From assembly GCA_003024985.2 (NCBI GenBank), contig PXIH01S0015625.1: DNA of 14,995 nucleotides. One strand, 5' to 3'. Made by a program: the position numbers and the translations under genes. Positions 8,051 through 14,995 of the stretch are shown piece by piece; position 1 is the first letter of the stretch, and each line of letters opens with the position of its first letter. This stretch comes from Euperipatoides rowelli (Eukaryota; Onychophora; Udeonychophora; Euonychophora; Peripatopsidae). The notes beneath the pieces are model-generated. The model made no database searches. It was not told where the DNA came from and was given only the letters and a program-made list of their open reading frames with translations.

Positions 8051-8799
8051 TGTAAGGGTTAGGATTTTAAATAGTAAGGATATTTGTTCTTTAAATACTC
8101 TCTTTTGATAAATAATAATCAAATAATAGATAATAAATTTCTAAGCTTATTACAGTTTAAATATTATGCTTCTTAGGTACACTTTTTTGATCCTTAGAAG
8201 TGACATGACAGTTGGCATATTGTATTGACCAAATGATTGGTGTGTTTTAGATGTTTCAAATGGGTGGACATTATGGCAGCACTCTTCCACCTACCCCTTA
8301 TTTACCTTCATAATTTTACAAATAGCATTTGTGAACAAAATGCAACACAATCACATTGTTGTCTCAACACAAGGACTAATTTGTTTGTAATATGTTTGAT
8401 TTTGATAAACCTTTGACATCACAAACATACTTCTTATTTTTGTCTCTTCATTACAACATTACTATGTTTTGGAAGACTGATTCCTTTGTCAGCAAAATGT
8501 TCTGGCACAAAAGGCTGATGAATTTATGTTAGGTAGAATGTCATTAACATCATTATCACTAATTTTTTGTGATTTTAGAACTGCTGAAATAAGAAATGTG
8601 TGCATGATGTCATATCACATTGTATAAGATGTCTATAAATTTGTATTTATAGTGGGAATATGAAATCATTATCAGTTTGTGTCTGTAGCATTTACTTTAA
8701 CCAAGCATGGCATTTTGAGGGCCACAAAAGAGATATAATATGTATCTGTTGTCATGCATATAAGTTTTGAACTTCTTTGCTCTTTCAGCAATTTTTCAA
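8051..8799. other. AT-rich stretch with no recognisable gene
   Basis: Neither strand has a supportable coding region. The middle part (8368-8490) is listed as the second copy of a possible dispersed repeat. The base composition is slightly more balanced than in the flanks, with many TG and CA dinucleotides, consistent with decayed methylated CpGs. It may be an unnamed old repeat. Confidence 0.5.
8368..8490. repeat. Possible diverged dispersed repeat, copy B
   Basis: This stretch aligns by eye with 4219-4425 in direct orientation through GACTAAT, GACATCA, the ACTTCTTAT block and ATTACAACATT. It is shorter because the stretch between GACATCA and the ACTTCTTAT block is missing relative to copy A. 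See copy A for limits; confidence is low. Confidence 0.3.
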
Positions 8800-9022
8800 T
8801 GTTCAGATTTTACCAACTACAGGTTCCTGGGTCAAACTACAGCTAGCTTTCTTGGATTAATTTGTATTTATGAAATGATGAAAATTTCCCAGTTCATACT
8901 CATGATAAAAGAAAATTCCTCATTTTCCACACTTTGGCCTATCCCGAGGTCAAACTCACAACCTCAGTACATGTCTAGTATGAGCAGTGATAGTCAAAAC
9001 TACTCGACCACCAAGTCTTGAC
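8800..9022 (-). mobile_element. tRNA-derived SINE
   Basis: Read on the minus strand from about 9022, the sequence begins ACTTGGTGGTCGAGTAG, which carries an RNA polymerase III A-box (TGGTCGAGTAG). A B-box-like GAGTTTGACCTC follows about 50 bases later, near 8943-8954. The order and spacing match a tRNA with a longer variable region (Leu or Ser type), and the CCTCGGG that follows resembles a decayed T-stem. After the tRNA-like head (about 8936-9020) comes an unrelated body of 100-150 bases with an AT-rich end, which is the usual plan of a SINE. The arms no longer fold into a proper cloverleaf, so this is not a working tRNA gene. I cannot identify the target duplication or the exact tail end. 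The plus-strand frame at 8767-9021 is an artefact of it. Confidence 0.6.
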
Positions 9023-10797
9023 TAGATTAAAGTTTTCTAAGAAAAAGACTTTGATTGATTAAGCCTTCTATTAATTTCCAATACCTAAAAGAAAGACTCC
9101 AATAAGATTCAAATTCAAAAAAATGTTTGTCAATTTTACACCTTCCCCCCAAAGTTATTTAAAGCTATGCTTGAAAAGGTCTTTAAAATAATATCCTGAT
9201 GTATTGTAATGGCATCACAGGGATAGCTGTCTGAATTCTTTGTTTATAAATAGCTTTTTCATTTAAGTTATGTATTATTTTATTTATTTGATTGCAGTAA
9301 AAAGACCTCACCGGATATGACGCCTTGAATGCTGCTGGATAATTTCCAGTTTGTATTAAGTTGTTTTGTTTATTTTTATTTAATATTATTTATATTCACT
9401 TTAAGTTATATATTTTGGTTGTGGAATGTTCTATTACATGGTTTGAATAGTCCAGGGCAGTGGATGATTGATTTATAATGTGGTATAAAAAGATATAGTC
9501 TTCTTTTGAGCTTTTGTCTTTCATGATGATCTAAGCTATAGAACAGTATCCAGGACCTATAGTTTGGCAGTTTTGTGATCAATATATCATTTGCTTTATT
9601 TTCAGTTTGACACAAATATTTCCTAAAAAACAAGGCTTAATAGTTTAACATAATTAATTTAGTTAATTTAACAGATATAATAGCAATTGGTGACCTGGAT
9701 TTCTTTCGATTCATTTATGTTGCAAAAGATGTGGTTATGTTTTTAACAATGTTGATGTTGAGATGTGTATTCAGATGGAAATTGCTGATGAGTTTTGATA
9801 ATGGTTTCAGCATTTTCTTCTTCATTCTGACAGAGGTTAACATGGTTGTAATTGACCTATCCACTAGCAGTTGTTATTTCTGAGCATCGGAATGTGCACT
9901 GTGTAGCGCTGTGGTCATCAAGGCTTTAACATTGGCTACAAATGGACTCATAATTATTTTATTTACAATTACATATTATTTAATTATTTTATATGCATTA
10001 TTAATTAGCCATAAACCTGGATAACTAGTAAATAGTCATTAAGACCTGTATTCTAAAGGGCTAGGGTCTTATGCTTAAATTTATCCAAAATGTATGTTTA
10101 GTTCTAACTTCTTATACAGCAGATCATATGGAAAATTGTTTACTTATTATTTCAATAAGCCATGATAATTATAATATTTTAACTTCATCGCTTTTTTGTA
10201 TATGCTTTCTATCTGATTTGGTTAGTTTTGCAACTGGATTTTGCTTAATAACTACTTATTGATGGATTACTTTCTATGCATTGCTAAGCTTTACACATGC
10301 TCAAAAGTATTTGTAGACATTACCTTATGGCAAAAGCATTACCCACCAAAAAATCTGAGTTGGTTATTGTTCCTGTTTTTATTATTTATTTTACATAGAT
10401 ATTGATAGGTGATTTAGTTTTCTCTAGACTTTTCAATCTGTAGGTACATTATGATCATGATATGTTATTATTGGATGGTTTTTTGCCTTTTAGACTGGAT
10501 TATTTTGTTGTAGGTCAAATTGAATCAATCAACAGGTAATGAAATGATCAGGATTAATATAATTGGTAAAGCCATACCATAGNCTTTTGTTTTAGTCAAG
10601 AGTCTACTCGAACTGCAATTAACAATCATCTTGGAAGTAGCTATCTGACGAAGCTTATTGAACTCAGATTTGAACAGTATAATAATTTTATCAATAAGAT
10701 TTCATTTTTTTTCTCTCTGTCTCAGTTGTTGTTCTTTGTTATTTGAATTTTGCAAATCTTTTTCATAAACATTGTAATTTTGATCTATATCTTTTTA
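9023..10797. other. Long stretch with no assignable gene
   Basis: I find no protein motif I can name. A minus-strand frame at about 9406-9633 (75 codons, no ATG start) sits after an acceptor-like TTGTTTTTTAG, but it lacks a start and any family likeness. A plus-strand frame at 10071-10262 is hydrophobic low-complexity noise. A small inverted repeat TAAGACC/GGTCTTA lies at 10040-10071. An ambiguous base is at 10583. Confidence 0.5.
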
Positions 10798-10971
10798 GGC
10801 CTAAAGCCCCTTACACACAGCAATTTATCTGCAGATCTGGCTGGTCTGTCAATGAGTTTTGACGGACAAATTGTTGCATGTATGAACCTGTCTGTAGATA
10901 AATCGCTACAAATTGGTCTTGTCTGTGGTCTTTCAACATTCTGACATGTTGTGCCTATGTATGGCTTGCTG
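10798..10971. mobile_element. Small foldback or MITE-like element
   Basis: The core is an imperfect inverted repeat: 10820-10835 (GCAATTTATCTGCAGA) pairs with 10891-10906 at 14 of 16 positions. A second hairpin lies inside: GTCTGTCAA at 10844-10852 with TTGACGGAC at 10859-10867, 8 of 9 pairs. The left edge GGCCTAAAGCCCCTTACACA and the right edge, read in reverse as GCAAGCCATACATAGGCACA, are loosely alike and may be decayed terminal repeats. No target duplication is clear. The nested foldback structure and higher G+C than the flanks suggest a non-autonomous DNA transposon of unknown superfamily. The plus-strand frame at 10750-10944 crosses it and is unlikely to be a gene. Confidence 0.4.
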
Positions 10972-12822
10972 ACTCATCATTGAAATTATACCAATGATCT
11001 ATAAAACAAATACGCTATCTCAAGTCAAAGCATATTTCCCAAAGACATATATGGCATTTTTGTTGTAGCAACACATAATGTAAAACTTAAACGCTATTCG
11101 CCTAGTCCTAAGTGATGGATATGTGTGCTGATTTGAAATCGATTGTTTTTCAATTACGAAACTTTAAGAATACCAAATTCTCATTATACTTTTTTTATGT
11201 TATCATTTCTATTATTAGAACCTTCAATTTTTTTTAGAAGTGGAACTACCATCTTACCATATTTTATTATATATTAAAAAAAATACACATGAGAAATGTA
11301 CTGTACAACTAGAAGTACATTTAATAAAAATAATTTTTGAATTCTATAGACAAAAAATAAATATAACTGAATAAAAATTATTGTTTTTAAAAAGCAAATT
11401 TAAATTTTTATTTAATAAAACCCAAGCAGATTTTTTTTTTTCACAAAAAAGCCTATATAGAGAAAAACACTAAAATATTATTTTTATTATTTAGCAGCCA
11501 TTAAAGACATTTTCATCCATTCTTAAGAAATTAAAGCAATCTTTAGGTATCCAACTGCAGTTCATTCAATAAGTTCATATGTGTATTGAGGTTAGTGTCC
11601 AAACCATTGTTTAGCGCATATTCTTTTTTTTTTGTGTGTGTGTGTAATGGAATCACACCATTTCATATGCTTTATTAGAAATTTTTTTATATAAAATTAT
11701 GAAAAGATTGGATAATTATTAATACAAAATAAACAAATACAATTAAGATAATTTAAAGTTTATAATAATTATTGCAAAAAAATTACAATCATATTTTAAT
11801 ACTAGACATTCAGTATTTATTACGATTAAATCTCTAGATGTATTCATATCTGATTAACATGGTATTTGTCTCATATTTTGCGTGAAGAATATGTGTCATT
11901 TCAAAATATGTGAAGCCTGGATCTAATTTTAATGACACTTCTCAAACAAAATATTAATCATGTGTATAGTATTCATCCAGGTTTATCAGCATATAAATCA
12001 TTGCATGTTTGGAGTATTGTTTTCTACAGACCAGATCTGTCAATCTAATCAACGATTTATCTTCATACCAAGTATACATAAAAATTGCTGATTAATTTTA
12101 AAATCTTAAAACCCAATGAAATTCATTTTGTTTATTTTATATGTATATAGTTTGTTGAGTGTTAATAAACCCAATAATAATAAACCGGGAATGTACTGGA
12201 CTGCTAATAAATGGAAGTTATTTGAATCATCAAATTTTTCTAATAATAATAACCTGAGGAACTAGACCAAAAAAAAGCCTAACAATGAATCTAACAAAGA
12301 TCAAAATGATGTTCTTCAAACAAATGCTAAACTATAAAATGATTGTTGCAAATAGTATCATATTAATTAATATCTTAGACATGAATATCGGACATAGAAA
12401 ATCAAGAGAGTGCCTATGGAAAATTAAATAATATTTTAAAGGAAAACTGCACTTTGGCCTCAAAAGGAAAAAAATTGATCACAGTGTACAACTTAGCAAA
12501 TGGACCATGATTCAATACTTAGACCCTCAGTGGAAAGATGGTTTTAAAACTACATATCTATAAAGATGTATAGATAGATGTTAGAGTAACATAGAAGGAT
12601 TGAAAAGCAATTGAATGAATCAGAGGAAAGCACCAATATTTGTGATTTTTTTTAGAAGGGTTAAGGATGTTAAAAGTGAGAATGATGTGTAAATGGAAGG
12701 AAAAATAATAGATGAACTACAGAATTACTCAATTGGATGCAATGGGACAGAAATGACCAAAAAGAAGACTTCATGTGAGGATGAAAGAAAAAAGTTTGCA
12801 GGATATGGTAAGAAACGAATTA
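10972..12822. other. AT-rich stretch with no assignable gene
   Basis: No coding motif or bounded element is visible. It holds a short TG microsatellite (11633-11645), many A- and T-runs, and a perfect 7-base inverted repeat ATCATTG/CAATGAT at 10977-10999. The part 12500-12820 has lower T content and a plus-strand open frame starting at 12693, but that frame runs into the hAT element at 12831, so at most its first 46 codons could predate the insertion. I cannot assign it to any family. Confidence 0.5.
11633..11645. repeat. TG dinucleotide microsatellite
   Basis: Six and a half TG units follow a T-run. It is a short simple repeat, typical of animal genomes and likely polymorphic in length. Confidence 0.9.
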
Positions 12823-12830
12823 GTATAGAC
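12823..12830. repeat. Left target-site duplication of the hAT element
   Basis: GTATAGAC at 12823-12830 is repeated exactly at 13477-13484, immediately outside the two ends of the element. Eight bases is the characteristic target duplication of hAT insertions. Confidence 0.85.
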
Positions 12831-13476
12831 CAGAGGTTCCTAAGATTACCGCCCCCTTTTCAGAAAAAAAATTACTCAGTGTCCCCCTGGAAATCTACAT
12901 TGTTTAAGCGATCAAACAGAAAGATGCAGTGATAAATTAACGTTCTTTTATGTATCTATATTTCTACGTCCTACAACATATTAAAGAAAGATGTTTTAAA
13001 TAAGATACTTTGAAGCAAAATTGTTTTTTAAAATAAATCATAGTAACATTAGCATCACACATAGAAAATTAAAATAATGGCGGACAATATTAAACTAAAT
13101 ATCACAAATAACATTAAAAATCACCCTAATAAGAAGGATAAACCTGGTGTATAAGTTTATTCCTATATGGTTTTTAATTATTTATTAGCTCACCTCAAAG
13201 TAAAAATTTCATAGATCACTTAAAAGGAATAATTATAGGGTTAGAACTGTAGGCGAAATTGACTATTGGTCGTTATATTAACTTGCATTAATATAACTAC
13301 GAATTTTAATCTATGTTTCAAACGTTTTTCAAAACTTTATTCTTGTCTTTCTTGATGATTCCACCACCCCCTTATTTTTATTCAATGCCTTCCAATTGCA
13401 TTTGAGGCTGCTAACGCCCCACTGGATTGTTCCAGCACCCCCAAGGTGGTATTTTTAACCACTTTGGTTAACTTTG
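12831..13476. mobile_element. Non-autonomous hAT-type element, 646 bp
   Basis: The element is bounded by the perfect 8-bp duplication GTATAGAC. Its left end reads CAGAGGTTCCTAAG; its right end, read inward on the minus strand, is CAAAGTTAACCAAAG. They align as imperfect terminal inverted repeats beginning CA(G/A)AG, similar to the CAGNGGTT start common in hAT families. C-rich blocks lie inside both ends (CCGCCCCC near 12849, GTCCCCCTGG near 12881, CACCCCC near 13365 and 13435), as in many hAT-derived MITEs. No transposase frame is present, so it would have needed enzyme from elsewhere. It keeps about ten CpGs in 646 bases, far denser than the flanks, which suggests a more recent arrival. A 10-bp hairpin lies at 13272-13297. 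Confidence 0.8.
13272..13297. repeat. 10-bp perfect hairpin inside the hAT element
   Basis: GTTATATTAA (13272-13281) and TTAATATAAC (13288-13297) are perfect inverted arms around the loop CTTGCA. Its place inside a non-autonomous element suggests a family feature, but one copy cannot show that. Confidence 0.75.
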
Positions 13477-13484
13477 GTATAGAC
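13477..13484. repeat. Right target-site duplication of the hAT element
   Basis: This is the second exact copy of GTATAGAC. It directly follows the element's last bases TTAACTTTG. Confidence 0.85.
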
Positions 13485-13505
13485 TGATGATGAAGATGAT
13501 GATGA
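13485..13505. repeat. Short GAT-type trinucleotide repeat
   Basis: The sequence reads TGATGATGAAGATGATGATGA, an imperfect GAT repeat interrupted once by GAA. It directly abuts the hAT target duplication. Confidence 0.8.
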
Positions 13506-13587
13506 CATATACATTATACATATATACTTTATATCTTGTTGTAATCCATGGAAGATATTGTTAAACACTCTTAGTCATTGCAAAATG

Positions 13588-13599
13588 CCCCCCCCCCCC
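13588..13599. repeat. Run of twelve C
   Basis: Twelve consecutive C lie in an otherwise AT-rich region. Such runs are prone to slippage and sequencing error, so the count should be treated with care. Confidence 0.85.
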
Positions 13600-13617
13600 T
13601 ACCTAGGGCCATATTTC

Positions 13618-13638
13618 TTTATTTTATTTTATTTTATT
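13618..13638. repeat. ATTTT pentanucleotide repeat
   Basis: About four tandem units of ATTTT, ending in ATTAAAA. It is a simple microsatellite. Confidence 0.85.
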
Positions 13639-14689
13639 AAAAATTCCATATTAAAACGTATGATGAAATAAAATTACAGTTGCACTTTACATTGCAGGAC
13701 TGAAATACTTTTCTGTTTATTATTAACTATTAACATCAATGCACTTTTTTTTTTAATATATGAAAAATAAATTATTAATTAAGAAATTATTCAAATATAA
13801 GTTGAAATTAAATTAAAAAAAGAACAGTTAAAAAAGGAATATTCAAAATTAGAAGTTGTTATCATTTTGTTCTGATAATTTTTAGTTCCCAAGGCAACAT
13901 AAATTTCAATACTAAAAGAATTTAAGATTAATAAATTCCGAAAATAGTATTTAGATGTAAAATTAAAAATAGATAACCAACAAGTATTACTTGTCGTGTT
14001 TTAAGAATATTGGCTTAAAAAATTTATGCAAGGCTTTCTAAGATGTTAAAATAATTCAATTTAATTTTTGTGACGTAATATATTATACATAGCTGAGGTG
14101 TGTGAAACATTTATATCCGAGTGGAAAGCAATTAATTAAATAATGATTTATGGTTAATGAAAAATAGTAGTCTTATTTGACATTTGGACTAGCATTTGAT
14201 CTGGAAATCATAATTTTATGAACTACTTTAATCTTTAGATTAAAAATTTATTGGGATTCTATTTAATGCAGTCTTTTGATATAATACTTGAGGTCTAGAC
14301 ACACTTGCAAAACAACTTCTTGCTCTACTTGTTTCATCTAAAGATTGGAAGTTATCTATTTAATTGGTTAACCAGTATATTAAATGAGTGATATATTTTA
14401 AATCCTTTCTTAATTAACCCTTAGTTTATTACAATATGGAATCGTAATATACAATAGCTCATTTTCAATTCACTTATTTAAATTCAATTTTTTAAAAAAA
14501 AAAACTTTTTTTTTTTTATATATTTCTAAAAATATTTATATTTACATTTAAATGATACAATAAGATTAAAAATCATCTAAGAGTACTTTTTAAATAGTTT
14601 TTTTTTTAAATATAAAATGGTGTAGATATCTGAAGAAAATCTTGAATAATAAAAGGGGGAACTTGAATTCTGCGACACATTTGGTTCCA
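13639..14689. other. AT-rich stretch with no recognisable gene
   Basis: There is no coding motif on either strand. It contains long A and T runs around 14490-14520 and 14601-14608. One GTTCCCAAGGCAAC at 13885-13898 resembles the palindromic RFX X-box, and one TGACGTAA at 14071-14078 resembles a CREB/ATF site. Both could be chance in a kilobase of sequence, and no adjacent gene is visible in the window. Confidence 0.5.
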
Positions 14690-14761
14690 TTGTAGTCACT
14701 TCCAGTTCCAGGTCAAAGATCATTTTCTGTTTCTTAAAGATAATGGAGGTTTTATTTTCCC

Positions 14762-14771
14762 CCATATATGG
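14762..14771. promoter_or_regulatory. CArG-like palindrome CCATATATGG (unit 2)
   Basis: CCATATATGG fits the CC(A/T)6GG consensus of serum response factor and other MADS-box proteins, and is fully palindromic. It lies in unit 2 of the tandem repeat with a DR1-like and an ETS-like site on the lower-coordinate side. Whether any factor binds here is unknown. Confidence 0.35.
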
Positions 14772-14866
14772 GCATATGACATCAGCTCCTTTCACTTCCT
14801 GTTTTCATGGACATTCTAGGTTAAAAGTCATTCCCTTTCCAAGATGGTAGAAGAGGTGTTGTGTAC

Positions 14867-14876
14867 CCATATATGG
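14867..14876. promoter_or_regulatory. CArG-like palindrome CCATATATGG (unit 1)
   Basis: This is an identical decamer 105 bases from the first, in unit 1 of the tandem repeat. It ends six bases before the start of the hAT-like element at 14883. The same functional caveat applies as for unit 2. Confidence 0.35.
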
Positions 14877-14882
14877 TATGAT

Positions 14883-14995
14883 CAGGGGCGATTTTAGTCA
14901 TTTTTTATTGAGGAGGCACAAAATATTAGAGGATGAAGGGGGGAGACACCCCCAGAAATTTCCAAATTATGTTGACTTTTTTATTATTAAACCAA
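14883..14995. mobile_element. Left end of a second hAT-like element, cut by the window
   Basis: The sequence from 14883 begins CAGGGGCGATTTTAG and goes on to G-rich then C-rich blocks, including GGGGGAGACACCCCC at 14939-14953. Starts of the CAGGGGCGGAT type with G-rich interiors are common in hAT-derived non-autonomous elements. The eight bases before it, GGTATGAT (14875-14882), would be the target duplication if this is correct. The right end lies beyond the window, so it cannot be confirmed here. It appears to have inserted into unit 1 of the tandem repeat. Confidence 0.45.

Larger units (their letters stand above)
14690..14882 (-). repeat. Two diverged tandem copies of a ~100-bp unit
   Basis: Read on the minus strand, unit 1 (14882 down to 14785) and unit 2 (14784 down to about 14690) align along their length with gaps. 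Each has, in the same order, CATA then CCATATATGG, an ACCTC block, an ATCTT block, AATGA, a CTTT.ACCT.GAA block and GGAAGTGA. Equivalent plus-strand landmarks are CCATATATGG at 14867-14876 and 14762-14771, AGGTTAAAAGTCA at 14818-14830 against AGGTCAAAGATCA at 14710-14722, and TCACTTCC at 14792-14799 and 14696-14703. The intervening sequence has diverged, with several indels. It may be part of a longer satellite or transposon array cut off by the hAT-like insertion. A minus-strand open frame without an ATG start (14577-14795) runs through unit 2 and is probably incidental. Confidence 0.65.

Noticed and set aside
8767-9021. Plus-strand 84-codon frame
   Set aside because: It lies antisense over the tRNA-derived SINE and is explained by it.
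8936-9021. A functional tRNA gene
   Set aside because: The A and B boxes are recognisable, but the acceptor and T stems do not pair properly and a SINE-like body follows.
9406-9633. Minus-strand 75-codon frame after an acceptor-like TTGTTTTTTAG
   Set aside because: There is no ATG and no family motif, and this length is expected by chance; it is mentioned only in the surrounding region entry.
10071-10262. Plus-strand 63-codon hydrophobic frame
   Set aside because: Its composition is typical of translated AT-rich DNA and nothing suggests a gene around it.
10750-10944. Plus-strand 64-codon frame
   Set aside because: It runs across the edge of the foldback element, and its apparently less biased composition comes from that element.
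12693-12932. Plus-strand 79-codon frame resembling a basic protein
   Set aside because: It crosses the left boundary of the hAT insertion at 12831, so it cannot be one original coding unit. A thought that its first part was a LINE tail was dropped for lack of motifs.
14414-14420. TTAACCC as a second piggyBac end
   Set aside because: The following bases do not match the inverted-repeat end at 5734-5760, and TTAACCC alone is common by chance.
14577-14795. Minus-strand 72-codon frame with fairly balanced composition
   Set aside because: It has no ATG at its start and coincides with unit 2 of the tandem repeat, which explains its composition.

Overview
This window looks like non-coding nuclear DNA from an animal, most likely an invertebrate. 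By eye it is roughly 70% A+T. CpG is strikingly rare: I counted about 70 in 15 kb, several-fold below what the base composition predicts, which fits a methylated germline genome. I find no operons, ribosome binding sites, rRNA, true tRNA or CRISPR array, and no convincing intact host gene. Three single ambiguous bases (2874, 7699, 10583) suggest draft assembly. I cannot name the phylum; the mobile elements (CR1-group LINE, piggyBac, hAT, tRNA-derived SINE) occur in many invertebrates.

Layout. Positions 1-2640 are AT-rich sequence with a 20-bp tandem duplication (191-230) and a near-perfect 42-bp palindrome (1190-1231). Positions 2650-3118 hold two protein-like open frames on the minus strand that I cannot assign. 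Positions 3120-5180 are AT-rich filler, with a TTAGTCA/TGACTAA inverted repeat and one arm of a possible diverged dispersed repeat. The block from 5188 to about 8050 is a nest of decayed mobile elements. It starts with a piggyBac-type remnant that keeps the cysteine-rich C-terminus of the transposase, an inverted-repeat end and a TTAA target site. It continues with a LINE ORF2 fossil (end of the endonuclease, reverse transcriptase, C-terminal region), broken by stops and frameshifts and resembling the CR1/Crack/Daphne group. Positions 8050-8760 hold the second arm of the possible repeat, and 8800-9022 a minus-strand SINE with a tRNA-like head.

Positions 9023-10790 contain nothing I can assign. 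Positions 10798-10971 are a small foldback element in a CpG-richer patch. Positions 12831-13476 are a well-bounded 646-bp non-autonomous hAT element with a perfect 8-bp target-site duplication. Positions 14690-14882 are two diverged copies of a ~100-bp unit carrying the same three motifs in the same order. The last 113 bases look like the start of a second hAT-like element.

The parts do not form a pathway: the window records successive insertions. CpG density hints at relative age. The hAT element and the 10.8-11.2 kb patch keep many CpGs, while the LINE and piggyBac remnants have almost none. The least explained features are the tandem CArG/DR1/ETS-like unit at the right end, the 42-bp palindrome, the minus-strand frames at 2.65-3.1 kb, and the piggyBac-LINE junction at 5760/5761.
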